This document shows, one piece after another, positions 1-8,300 of a DNA stretch of 14,558 nucleotides. Origin of the DNA: an uncultured Bacilli bacterium. GTDB lineage: Bacteria; Bacillota_I; Bacilli_A; RF39; UBA660. The notes under the pieces are model-generated. The model was not told where the DNA came from. It worked only from the letters and a program-made list of their open reading frames with translations, and did no database searches. The stretch is from positions 1 through 14,558 of the forward strand of contig CANQSC010000025.1 of NCBI GenBank assembly GCA_947626445.1, given 5' to 3'. Position 1 is the first letter of the stretch. Every line of letters begins with the position of its first letter. The position numbers and the translations under genes were made by a program.

Positions 1-74
1 ATCTTAGCTTCAACTGTTGGATTACCTCTAGAATCTAATATTTCTCTTGCTTTAAGATCTTTAATTTGTACCAC
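1..74 (-). CDS. eno: Enolase, N-terminal fragment (runs off the left edge)
   Basis: Only the first 24 codons are present. Translation from the GTG at 72-74 gives VQIKDLKAREILDSRGNPTV and then EAK, which is the conserved enolase N-terminus (the A-R-E-x-L-D-S-R-G-N-P-T block). Enolase converts 2-phosphoglycerate to phosphoenolpyruvate in cytosolic glycolysis. The start is supported by a GAGGTGG Shine-Dalgarno five bases upstream of the GTG. A possible -10 (TATACT, 99-104 on the minus strand) lies just upstream, but no good -35 is visible. The gene reads away from the window in the same direction as the surface-protein gene at 152-1906, with a weak terminator between them, so it is probably its own transcription unit. 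The active-site residues lie outside the window. Confidence 0.9.
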   Translation of the reverse strand, partial: MVQIKDLKAREILDSRGNPTVEAK

Positions 75-117
75 TAATACCACCTCATTACTATTATTAG
101 TATAAATCAAAAATTAA

Positions 118-143
118 ATAAAAAAAAGAAGTAATTTCTTCTT
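118..143 (-). terminator. Weak intrinsic terminator after the FGE/lectin-like gene
   Basis: On the minus strand, 8 bases after the TGA, AAGAAG (143-138) and CTTCTT (131-126) form a 6-bp stem with a 6-base loop, followed by a run of T. The stem is short and AT-rich, so some read-through into enolase is possible. Confidence 0.55.
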
Positions 144-151
144 CTAAAAAA

Positions 152-1906
152 TCATGGCGATAACACAACTCGAAAAGAGCTTGCATTATTATTTCCACAA
201 CCCTGATCACTATAAAAGAATGAAATACCAGCTCCGTTACCATTGGAATTTAGACCACCTCTTCTTATCCATGGAGTATTACTAGTCATAAAATAAGAAA
301 TTCCACCATACCACGAATTTACAAAATCCGTAACAGTATTTCCATCTATATTATATGTTAAACGATAAAATGGCCCCATTTCTTTTGTTGCATCTCCTAA
401 TTTTCCTTCTGAATATTTTTCTTTAGAATCATTATATTCATATAAATCATAATATTTTTCATCAGGAAATGGTAAGCCATCAGTTTTTTCACCTTCCCCA
501 TTTCCATATGGTCCATTAAATCCAGAATTATATATTTTACTACCTCCTGATAATGGTTTTGAATTAGTTGCACTAGCTTTCATTACTCCCATTACTCTTT
601 CTAAATCACTTCCAGATAGATCATATATTCCATAATAATTATTAGTTGTACTTGCTAAATTACTTTTTGAATTAAAATAGTCCCAATATTTTCCAGTAAA
701 ATACGGATTACATTCAAGCCTTATATTAAAATCAATTAGATTACATGTTGGTTCTTCTTGAGAAGCTACACCAGTAATTTCAGAATTATTTATTCTAATT
801 GTACTACAATTGTTTCCGTCACATCTTCCATATTTTGAATTTGATAAATAAGCTACCGCTCCCCATTCGGTGTTTTTCATCATATGACTATCTAATTCTC
901 TTTTATATTGATATGAATTATAAAAGGCATGAGCAACATCTATAAAATCCCATGGATAAACATCTGGTTTTATTCTTAATGTATCTGGAATAATTTCATT
1001 TAGTCCTTCATTTGTACTATAATACTTTTTAACAGTTGTTGTGCTTTCAAATTTACCTGCCCAAAAACCATTACTATTAAATGATGTAAACGCTGGATGA
1101 GTTAACCATTCAGTTGCTTTAGTTCCATTTTCTATATCCATATCTTTAGATTGAAATTCTATTTCAAAGGGATTTGTTGCTCCTTTATTTCCACCTATAG
1201 CATCATAAAATTGCCCTACGTTTTCTACTGTATAACTTTCTTTTTCTCCATCATAACTATTAAAGGTTTCTTCATCATCTTTTAAGCGATACTTATATCT
1301 TGGAATCCAAACAAAATAACTTTCAATTTTTTCTTCAGGAATATTTTCACCTACAGAATACTTTTCATTTTCATCAATTAAAATAATTGCATTAGCCCAT
1401 TTCTTATTTCCGTATTCATACCATGATTCAGTTATATCAGCTTTTGTTACTTTCCCACTATTATCTATATTTATTGGTATTAATTCTTTACTTAATACTG
1501 GATATGCTCCATTTAATTCTTTTTCTTGATATTCTTTATCAAAATATAAACTACATCTAGTTTTTGGTGATTTTAAATTTCTTACTAGTGGTGACCATTC
1601 TTCATTATCCCATACTATATTTGCTCCATTATCGCATTCCCCATGACTAAATACTAAATTTTCTTCATTATCTTTTTTAGGCATTTCTTCTAATAGTTTA
1701 TCTCCCTCATAAAATACAAAATAAACATCACTATTGCCAAAATAATCTACTTGTCCATTCATCATTGGAAAACTTACTTCTTCACTAAAACTGGCAAATG
1801 TTTTATATAATAAAAAAGAAAAGCATATTAAAACAATAACCCCAAAACTTATCAACATTATTTTTCTCTTTTTCTTACTTTTATCTTCATACTTTTTTAG
1901 CTTCAT
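152..1906 (-). CDS. Membrane-anchored surface protein with FGE-sulfatase/C-type-lectin-like C-terminus
   Basis: 584 residues. A lysine-rich cytoplasmic head (1-15) precedes one membrane helix (about 16-37), so the rest should lie outside the cell. Residues 40-125 form a small domain with C91 and C117. From about 190 the protein resembles the formylglycine-generating-enzyme/C-type-lectin fold as found in many uncharacterised surface proteins of gut Bacillota: FVWIPRYKY (198-206), KNTEWGAVAYLS (344-355), GIYDLSG (426-432, compare 'G-x-Y-D-M-x-G' of FGE proteins) and a closing RRGG...SSFRVVLSP (548-584). Cysteines 362, 367, 388, 399 and 570 could pair outside the cell. No enzymatic role can be assigned; a binding or display role is inferred. 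The ATG at 1906 has an AGGTGA Shine-Dalgarno 4 bases upstream. The predicted promoter contains a G10 tract. The last 40 or so codons use several codons that look rare elsewhere in the window (TCG, CGA, GTG, CAG). Confidence 0.75.
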   Translation of the reverse strand: MKLKKYEDKSKKKRKIMLISFGVIVLICFSFLLYKTFASFSEEVSFPMMNGQVDYFGNSDVYFVFYEGDKLLEEMPKKDNEENLVFSHGECDNGANIVWDNEEWSPLVRNLKSPKTRCSLYFDKEYQEKELNGAYPVLSKELIPINIDNSGKVTKADITESWYEYGNKKWANAIILIDENEKYSVGENIPEEKIESYFVWIPRYKYRLKDDEETFNSYDGEKESYTVENVGQFYDAIGGNKGATNPFEIEFQSKDMDIENGTKATEWLTHPAFTSFNSNGFWAGKFESTTTVKKYYSTNEGLNEIIPDTLRIKPDVYPWDFIDVAHAFYNSYQYKRELDSHMMKNTEWGAVAYLSNSKYGRCDGNNCSTIRINNSEITGVASQEEPTCNLIDFNIRLECNPYFTGKYWDYFNSKSNLASTTNNYYGIYDLSGSDLERVMGVMKASATNSKPLSGGSKIYNSGFNGPYGNGEGEKTDGLPFPDEKYYDLYEYNDSKEKYSEGKLGDATKEMGPFYRLTYNIDGNTVTDFVNSWYGGISYFMTSNTPWIRRGGLNSNGNGAGISFFYSDQGCGNNNASSFRVVLSP

Positions 1907-1927
1907 ATAATCACCTACTATAGGTTA

Positions 1928-1959
1928 ATTATATAATATGACCCCCCCCCCTAAGTCAA
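1928..1959 (-). promoter_or_regulatory. Promoter of the surface-protein gene with a G10 tract in the spacer
   Basis: On the minus strand TTGACT (1959-1954) is a 5/6 match to the -35 box and TATAAT (1933-1928) a perfect -10. Between them lies an uninterrupted run of ten G (C at 1942-1951 on the plus strand). At this tract length the TATAAT box sits at a 20-bp spacing, three more than optimal, while an overlapping TATTAT (1938-1933) sits at 15 bp. Any slippage in the tract would change the spacing. The start site would be near 1921, giving a leader of about 15 bases with the ribosome binding site at 1911-1916. Confidence 0.7.
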
Positions 1960-1994
1960 TAGTTTGTTCATCATTTTAAACCACTTTTAATATC

Positions 1995-2030
1995 AAAAAA
2001 AGATACATCTTAAAAAATTGTAAATGTATC
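1995..2030 (-). terminator. Intrinsic terminator of the DUF308-like gene
   Basis: On the minus strand GATACAT (2030-2024) pairs with ATGTATC (2008-2002), a 7-bp stem followed directly by seven T (2001-1995). It lies 24 bases past the stop of the membrane protein and insulates the poly-G promoter from upstream transcription. Confidence 0.8.
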
Positions 2031-2053
2031 CAATATTTTTTTAATCTACTATT

Positions 2054-2671
2054 TTAAATAAAATTATATGATCTATTCTTTAACATAATAATTTTAGTAC
2101 TACACAAAACTCCATATAATGTTAAAAATATTCCTATAACTTGATAATTACTTAAATTATTAAAAGGATTTATCATTAAAAGTATTCCTATAAATAATGT
2201 TAAAACACTACTCATTAAAACAAAATTCCAACTTTTTTCTTCAACTTTCTTTAATCTAAATGCTAATTCTAAATTCTCTATTACAATTAATATAAACCAT
2301 ATTCCTAACATAATATTAACATTTACAAACATCATAATAATTCCTAATATAATACTAATAATTCCATATATAATACTAATATTAAAAATTGTTATATCAT
2401 TTCTTAAAGTAAATGCCCATATTTTAATTAAACCATATACTATAAATAATATTCCTAAATATATATTAGAATTAAAACTTGCAAAACATAATAAAATACC
2501 AATTATTATTAATATAAAATTTATTATTAATTCACTATTTAATATTTTAAAATATTTTTTTTCAGTAGCAGATAAAACTCTTTCACTATCTTTTAAAGGT
2601 ATAAAGAAAAATCTTCTTCCTTTTTTAGTATTTTTTTTCTTTTTTACGGTTTTTTCTTTATCATTATACAT
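2054..2671 (-). CDS. DUF308/HdeD-like six-helix membrane protein
   Basis: 205 residues from the ATG at 2671. That start has GGTGG five bases upstream; the longer frame back to 2743 would run through the promoter, so the shorter start is preferred. Residues 1-44 are a strongly basic cytoplasmic head (KKKK, KKGRR). Six hydrophobic helices follow at about 47-66, 69-88, 96-116, 117-136, 148-168 and 175-195. They occur as pairs with the 'I-G-I-L-L' then 'Y-G' pattern typical of DUF308 (HdeD-like) proteins, in which three helical hairpins repeat. The E. coli relative HdeD is linked to acid resistance; no function is demonstrated for the Gram-positive relatives and none is claimed here. The gene is alone in its unit: own promoter upstream, strong terminator downstream, divergent from the FemABX gene. 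Confidence 0.65.
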   Translation of the reverse strand: MYNDKEKTVKKKKNTKKGRRFFFIPLKDSERVLSATEKKYFKILNSELIINFILIIIGILLCFASFNSNIYLGILFIVYGLIKIWAFTLRNDITIFNISIIYGIISIILGIIMMFVNVNIMLGIWFILIVIENLELAFRLKKVEEKSWNFVLMSSVLTLFIGILLMINPFNNLSNYQVIGIFLTLYGVLCSTKIIMLKNRSYNFI

Positions 2672-2687
2672 TATTACCACCAATATA

Positions 2688-2716
2688 ATTATAAAATACT
2701 GCAATTGACAAATCAA
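2688..2716 (-). promoter_or_regulatory. Promoter of the DUF308-like gene
   Basis: On the minus strand TTGATT (2716-2711), a 17-base spacer and a perfect TATAAT (2693-2688). The start site would be near 2681, which falls right at the GGTGG ribosome binding site (2681-2677); a leader this short means the true start may lie a few bases upstream. Its -35 box touches that of the opposing FemABX promoter. Confidence 0.6.
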
Positions 2717-2733
2717 GTATTTTATTTTATAAT
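2705..2733 (+). promoter_or_regulatory. Perfect-consensus sigma-A promoter of the FemABX-family gene
   Basis: TTGACA (2705-2710), exactly 17 bases, then TATAAT (2728-2733): a full consensus vegetative promoter. The start site should be near 2740, just ahead of the AAGGGGG ribosome binding site (2746-2752). This predicts high constitutive expression unless a regulator covers it. Confidence 0.85.
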
Positions 2734-2758
2734 AAGCAACCAAATAAGGGGGATATTT

Positions 2759-4006
2759 ATGAAGATTAAGGATATTTCATTAAATGATTTTAAGAAGTTT
2801 ATTAAAACTAATCCATTAGCTAATCATTATCAAACTATAAACTATGCTTTATTAATGAGTGAACAAGGTTATGAACATGATATTATTGGTTATGTTGATG
2901 ATTTTAATAAAATCTATGCCGTTTCCATTATTTTATTTAAAAATATTAATAAAAAATTTAAGTATGGTTATGCCCCTAAAGGATTTATTTTAGATTATTT
3001 TGATGAAAGATTAGTTAGAAGCTTTACAAAAGATTTAATAAATTATTATAAGAAAAAACATATTATTTTTATTAAAATTAACCCAGAAATAGCTACTAAA
3101 GAAATAACTAAAACTGATACCATAAATTTACCAAATATTAAAATAAAGAAAATTCTTGAAGATAATAACTATCTTAAGTTAAAAGATAATTTATATTTTG
3201 AATCTATTCTTCCTCGTTATAATGCTATTATTACTTTAAAAGATTTTAATTTAAAAGATATTAATAAGAATACTAGAAATAAAATAAATCGTTCTTTAGA
3301 TAAAGGCTTAAAACTAGAAGTTAGTAGTCGTAGGGGACTAGATATTCTAGAACCTTTTATTAGAAGAAAAAAAACATGTGATGAATTTTATTATAAAGAC
3401 TATTACAATGCTTTTAAAAAAGATGAAATGATTGATTTATTATTAGTTTATGTGGACCCGAAAGAATACTTGGTTAAAGCAAGAAAAATTTATGAAGATG
3501 AATTAGAAAAAAATAATCAATATAATCAAGAATTAATTAAGAATAATAATAAAAAAAATATTAATAAAAAAATGATGTCTGATAAAAAGGTTTTAGCTTA
3601 TAAAAATGATGTTTATTTAGCTACAGAATTAAATAAGCAAAAAGAAAAGAAATATGTTGCAGGTGCTTTAGTTGTTAAATTTAATAATCGCGTTAATATA
3701 TTGATAAGTGGTTATGATAAAAAATATAAAGCTTTTAATCCCAATTATTTTTTGCACTACGCTTTAATAAAACATTATCAAAAAGATTTTGATTATCTAG
3801 ACTTAAATGGCATGACTGGTGATTTAAGTAAAAACAATCCTTATCATGGCTTAAATGAATTTAAATTAGGATTTAATCCTAAAATGTATGAATTTATTGG
3901 CGAATTTGATTTACCAATAAAACCAAGAATATATCAAAGATTAAGAAAAAAAGGCGAATTAGCTAAATTATTTAATAAACCAAACTTAAAAGAAGTGAAA
4001 CAATAA
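2759..4006 (+). CDS. FemABX-family peptidoglycan cross-bridge aminoacyltransferase
   Basis: 415 residues from the ATG at 2759, chosen because AAGGGGG lies six bases upstream; the frame upstream of it overlaps the promoter. FemA/FemB/FemX enzymes are cytosolic and add amino acids from aminoacyl-tRNA to the peptide of lipid II. The family pattern is visible: two GNAT-like subdomains, the YAPKGFILDY segment (71-80, matching the 'RGPxxDY' strand of Fem proteins), NKNTRNKINRSLDKG (169-183), and the C-terminal DLNGMTGDLSKNNPYHGLNEFKLGF (348-372), typical of Fem proteins at the lipid II-binding side. Between about 234 and 295 is a lysine/asparagine-rich helical insert that corresponds in place to the coiled-coil arm thought to contact tRNA. 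Which amino acid is added, and at which bridge position, cannot be read from sequence. The gene is monocistronic: consensus promoter before it and a terminator that begins inside its last codons. Confidence 0.9.
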   Translation: MKIKDISLNDFKKFIKTNPLANHYQTINYALLMSEQGYEHDIIGYVDDFNKIYAVSIILFKNINKKFKYGYAPKGFILDYFDERLVRSFTKDLINYYKKKHIIFIKINPEIATKEITKTDTINLPNIKIKKILEDNNYLKLKDNLYFESILPRYNAIITLKDFNLKDINKNTRNKINRSLDKGLKLEVSSRRGLDILEPFIRRKKTCDEFYYKDYYNAFKKDEMIDLLLVYVDPKEYLVKARKIYEDELEKNNQYNQELIKNNNKKNINKKMMSDKKVLAYKNDVYLATELNKQKEKKYVAGALVVKFNNRVNILISGYDKKYKAFNPNYFLHYALIKHYQKDFDYLDLNGMTGDLSKNNPYHGLNEFKLGFNPKMYEFIGEFDLPIKPRIYQRLRKKGELAKLFNKPNLKEVKQ

Positions 4007-4017
4007 CCACTTCTTTT
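3988..4017 (+). terminator. Intrinsic terminator of the FemABX-family gene
   Basis: AAAAGAAGTG (3988-3997) pairs with CACTTCTTTT (4008-4017), a 10-bp stem with the TAA stop codon (4004-4006) inside the loop and a T-run at its 3' side. A minor hairpin AGATA/TATCT (4024-4038) follows. Confidence 0.85.
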
Positions 4018-4039
4018 TATCTTAGATAAAAAATATCTC

Positions 4040-4076
4040 ATTTCCCAAAATGGAATTTTTTTTGATTTTGGGAAAT
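4040..4076. repeat. Palindromic element copy 1, downstream of the ATPase gene
   Basis: Perfect 12-bp arms ATTTCCCAAAAT (4040-4051) and ATTTTGGGAAAT (4065-4076) around a T8-containing centre. It lies 7 bases past the ATPase stop. The 37 bp match copy 2 at 5311-5347 in 36 positions and in the same orientation. On the minus strand a T-run (in 4028-4034) follows within a few bases of the stem, so this copy may also terminate the ATPase transcript. Confidence 0.85.
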
Positions 4077-4083
4077 AGGAATA

Positions 4084-5277
4084 TTAAATATCTACAAGCC
4101 AATTTTTAATATCAATTACTTCTATACCTTCATAAGTATATAAATCTTGATGAGTATTTGCAATTAGAATTTTAGGATATGCATCTTTGATTTTAAGTAA
4201 AGGTTCTACTTCTCTTTTAAAAGTATTCTCATCACTTATTTCACTAGATACTTGAATATATATTTTTTCATTTCTTTTGATAGCCACAAAATCTATTTCT
4301 TTTTCATATAATGTCCCTACATACAAATTATAGCCTCTTCTTAATAACTCTATTGCCACTATATTTTCATAAATTCTACCATAATTTAGATTCTTTATAC
4401 CTAATCGAGCCAATTTAAAAGATTGATCTACTAAATAATATTTACATTGAGAAGTTAAATACTTTTTTCCTTGTATATCATATCTATTTATTTTATAAAA
4501 TAAAAAGGCATTACATAAATATTTTAAATAGGAACTAACAGTTTTATGATTAATATTGTCTTTATTGTTAGTAAGTACTTCCGCTATATTTCTTGTTGAG
4601 GTAATATTTGATATATTATCCATTAAAAAATCACTAATCATATCTAATAAATGTTCTTTTTTGATATTATATTTATTACATATATCTCTTTTTATTAAAG
4701 TATTATAAATATTGTTTACATAATCATATTTTTCACTATCTTCTTTGTACAAATAAGAACCAGATAAACCACCTTCATATACATAATTCAAAAATGAACT
4801 ATCATTGTTTTCTTTTCCATAATATTCTAAATATTCTTTATAAGAAAATGGATAAACTTCTATTTCATAAGTTCTTCCCGTAAAAAGAGTTGCTAAATCA
4901 CTACTCATTAAAAAAGCATTTGAACCAGTTATATAAATTTGATACTTTTCTTCAGCATGAAAATTATTTATAGCTTTTTCAAAATCTATGCACATTTCTA
5001 TTTCATCTATTAATAAAAAATTTGCTTTCTTTTCTTGATAATGTTCTTCTACATATTCAATTAATTTATGATAATCATTAATATTTTCAAATTTTGTTAA
5101 ATTATAATTAATATGAATTATATTATAATCTTTCACATTTTTTTCAATATAGCTTTTAAATTCTTCCAATAATTTAGATTTTCCAGCTCTTCGTACTCCA
5201 GTAATTACTTTTATATCAGGAGTATTAATAGTGTTTATTAATTTAGTCAAATAATCATTTCTTTTAATTAATTTCAT
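4084..5277 (-). CDS. AAA_14/DUF4143-family ATPase
   Basis: 397 residues, the usual size for this family. The N-terminal ATPase domain has Walker A GVRRAGKS (27-34), Walker B FLLIDEIE (87-94), a sensor-like ITGSNA (116-121) and the family motif GRTYEIEVYPFSYKEYL (134-150). Residues 190-255 look like the winged-helix linker. The C-terminal DUF4143 part has the order of a PD-(D/E)XK nuclease core: YENIVAIELLRRG (303-315), EIDFVAI (327-333) and YIQVS (340-344). The last motif has Q-V-S where an active nuclease would have E-x-K, so cleavage is unlikely. Start: ATG with GGAGGG upstream (5283-5288 on the plus strand). Function of the family is unknown; it is scattered in many copies in gut bacteria and archaea. 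The gene is flanked by two 37-bp palindromes and stands alone, suggesting a self-contained cassette. Confidence 0.85.
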   Translation of the reverse strand: MKLIKRNDYLTKLINTINTPDIKVITGVRRAGKSKLLEEFKSYIEKNVKDYNIIHINYNLTKFENINDYHKLIEYVEEHYQEKKANFLLIDEIEMCIDFEKAINNFHAEEKYQIYITGSNAFLMSSDLATLFTGRTYEIEVYPFSYKEYLEYYGKENNDSSFLNYVYEGGLSGSYLYKEDSEKYDYVNNIYNTLIKRDICNKYNIKKEHLLDMISDFLMDNISNITSTRNIAEVLTNNKDNINHKTVSSYLKYLCNAFLFYKINRYDIQGKKYLTSQCKYYLVDQSFKLARLGIKNLNYGRIYENIVAIELLRRGYNLYVGTLYEKEIDFVAIKRNEKIYIQVSSEISDENTFKREVEPLLKIKDAYPKILIANTHQDLYTYEGIEVIDIKNWLVDI

Positions 5278-5297
5278 AACTTCCCTCCATTATTATC

Positions 5298-5306
5298 ATT
5301 ATATCA
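5298..5306 (-). promoter_or_regulatory. Extended -10 promoter of the ATPase gene
   Basis: On the minus strand TGATATAAT: a perfect TATAAT (5303-5298) with the TGn extension. The -35 position (5326-5321, TTCAAT) is a poor match and lies in the centre of palindrome copy 2, so a protein on that palindrome would cover the upstream half of this promoter. Confidence 0.65.
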
Positions 5307-5308
5307 TC

Positions 5309-5349
5309 CTATTTCCCAAAATTGAATTTTTTTTGATTTTGGGAAATAG
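5309..5349. repeat. Palindromic element copy 2, upstream of the ATPase gene
   Basis: Arms CTATTTCCCAAAAT (5309-5322) and ATTTTGGGAAATAG (5336-5349), 14 bp perfect. The core 37 bp differ from copy 1 by one base (T against G at the thirteenth position). It overlaps the -35 region of the ATPase promoter, fitting an operator or a recombination site. Confidence 0.85.
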
Positions 5350-5352
5350 AAA

Positions 5353-5369
5353 AAATCCCCTAAGGATTT
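5353..5369 (-). terminator. Intrinsic terminator of the M26 protease gene
   Basis: On the minus strand AAATCC (5369-5364) pairs with GGATTT (5358-5353), followed by further T. The TAG stop codon (5362-5360) is inside the hairpin. An alternative wider pairing of AAAAATCCCC (5351-5360) with GGGGATTTTT (5392-5401) is also possible. Confidence 0.7.
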
Positions 5370-8300
5370 ATTTTAAAGTCTCCTACTTCATGGGGATTTT
5401 TCTTATCAATTACATCTTTTCTAAAATCATTACTTTCCATTTTGATTTTAAAGAAAGCATTTTTTCTAACTTCTCTTCTAGCTTTTAAATCACGATCATT
5501 ATTTTTAGCATCTTCCTTTAAAGCATTATAGAAATCTTTAACAACTTGATTAACATCAATGTATTGATAATATTTTAAATTGTTTTTAACTTCTTCAAAA
5601 CAACCCTTTCGATAACTATCAAATGTAATAGTAGGATTATTAGTTATTTTTCTTAAGGCCATTAAATCAGTTTTAGTCTTATCTTTATCACCATTATTAT
5701 TAATATTACTATAATATTCAATATAACCATTATCATATCCCGCATAACCAAGCATTTCATAAGCAAAGAATTTTAAGGTATAAGAGTCAGGCCTACCATA
5801 ATCATTATAAGCTTGATACCAACGCGTTCTAAAAATATTTTCAGTTCCATATTTATTGTCGCCATAAGATATTGGATCTTTAACTCCTGGATAAATAACT
5901 AAATGATGATCATATAAATCATTAATGGTTTTTAATTCCATTTTAGATATTTCTTCTTCACTAATTTTTCGATAACCAGTAACTTTATATTTTAAATGTT
6001 CAGTTTCATTTTCAATATTAGGATAATATACTTCAGTTACAATACTTGCTTGCTCAGCACTTGTAAGTTGTAAGAAAGCTTGAGCTTCTAAGTAATCTAA
6101 CAAGTAAATAGTTTCAAATTCTTTTTGATAGAAATCTTTAATCTTACTTGGTGAATTAATTCTTTCTCTAGTTAAATTAGTTGCTAAATTCTTAGTTGGT
6201 TCAAAATCATAAGTTAAATTCATGTTGATATCTCCTTCACCCCATCTTTGAGCAAGGTTACCATCAGAATAATCTTCACCACCAGCATCATAACGACGAC
6301 CATTATTTTTCAAAAATAATCTTGCATCAAAATTATGAGCCATTTCATGAGTCCAAGTAGGATAAGCACTTAAAGCTGTATAAGCATTAAAGAAGACAAC
6401 TGTTCCATTACTTGTAGCCGCATTACCATCCATCTCTTTCCATAAATTAACAGCTTCATTAAAGTTCTTATGGAATGGTTCTTCAGTTACTAACTTACTT
6501 TGATAAACTTGACGATTATTGCTATCTAAAGTAAAGCGATTATCTAAAGTAATAGTATGAATATCATTAAAATATTTAGCTTCTTCAATTATTAAACTAG
6601 CAGTTTTAAAATAATTATCAATATTAGTAGCATATTCATTAATCTTACTCATTAATATTTCTTTATCTTTAACAGGATCATTTACATAAGTCCTTGTAGC
6701 TCCAATTAAAAATTGAGTAGGTGATGAAATAATATATGCAGCATTTTCTGGTAATGTTAAGATAACTAACGTATGATTATACCAAACAGATTTAGGATGT
6801 CTTAAATGAGACCACATACTATAAGTAATTTCTTCATTACCACCAACTTCAACTAAAATACCCTTAAAGGTTTTTCTAAACCATTCATCAGGACTATCAT
6901 TACTTAAAGCTTTAACAAAATATTCAATTAAATAAGGTATATTATTAATCTTAGTATATTTAGCGAGTGTTCTATTATAAGCATCATTAGTACCATTAGT
7001 ATTAAAATTACTTTCATTACTTAAATATAAATTACTAATATCTACAGGATTTAAAAAACTATTAAATCCATTACTATTAAAGAACATTAAATCATTAAAC
7101 ATAACCCCATTTATTTCAAAACTATAAAAACGTCTAAAATAATTATAAACATATAAAACTTTCTTAATCTTATCATCTTTCTTTAATTCTTCTAAAATAT
7201 GATTACTTACATTACTATCATTTAAACTAACATTATAATCACTATTAGATAAGTACTTTAAAACAAATTCTTTCAATTCATTTTTCGTAACTTCATTATA
7301 ATAATCTCTATATAATCTACTATCTTCTATACTAGTAATAGAATCTAAGTCTTTACTATAATCTAAACTACTTAAATAATTAACTAATTCTTTAACAACA
7401 CTTAAATCTTCATCAATTAGATAATGATTATAACTATAATCAATCTTTAACTCTTTAATTCGATACCCTACTACAACATTATATAATTTATCAAATAAAA
7501 CATTATATTCTAATACTTCATCATTACTTAAAATTATTTTAATTTTATTTATTTTACGATAATCATTTTTAGTTAAATATGTAACTAAATGATTATCACT
7601 ATCTAATGGAATAAGATGTTTAATTTCTTCTTTATTTAATATATGATCTTCACTAATATTTAAACCATTTTCTAATACTTTATCATAATCATAAAAAGGC
7701 ATCAATAAAGATAAATTATGATATAACATTTCTTTATTAGGATTATATAAATCATTTTCTTTTATTTCATTATTAATCTTAAATTCTATTTTTAAAGTAG
7801 GTAAATTATCATAAGAAGTATTTTTAAAATCCCAAATATTTTCACTAAATAATGCTTGCTTAATAAAGAATTCTTTATTTATATCTTCTTTATTTATTGT
7901 TTTATATCCTTCACCTTCATTTAAAGTATAACCACTATTAGGGATTTGATAGTTATTGTTTGCTACGACGTTATTACCTGATGCAATACCATAACCATAT
8001 TCTGTAGTTATTAAACTAATGTTATTAGAAAGAATACCATTATTACTTCCCGTTATACCACCTAAAGTTAAATATCCAGCATAACCAAAACTATTTACAA
8101 TACTTCCTTTAACATAACAATTACTTATCTTAGTTTTATCATCACTACTTCCTGTAATGCCTCCTAAAAATTGCCAACCTCCACTAATGGAACCATTAAC
8201 ATAACAATTAGTAATTTCGGTATTTTTAGCATCACCAACTAAACCACCAAGGCGATTATCATAAATCCCACTACTATATTTTAAACCACTAACTTTAGAA

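Noticed and set aside
152..1906. The FGE-like protein as an active formylglycine-generating enzyme
   Set aside because: The paired catalytic cysteines of true FGE enzymes cannot be placed with confidence and the protein is membrane-anchored; only the fold resemblance is claimed.
1942..1951. The G10 run as a plain sequencing artefact
   Set aside because: Length may be misread by one or two bases, but such a run between good -35 and -10 boxes in AT-rich DNA is unlikely to be invented; kept as a finding with read-level checking advised.
2672..2743. Longer N-terminus for the DUF308-like protein (start at 2743)
   Set aside because: It would translate through both promoters, and the ATG at 2671 has a well-placed GGTGG.
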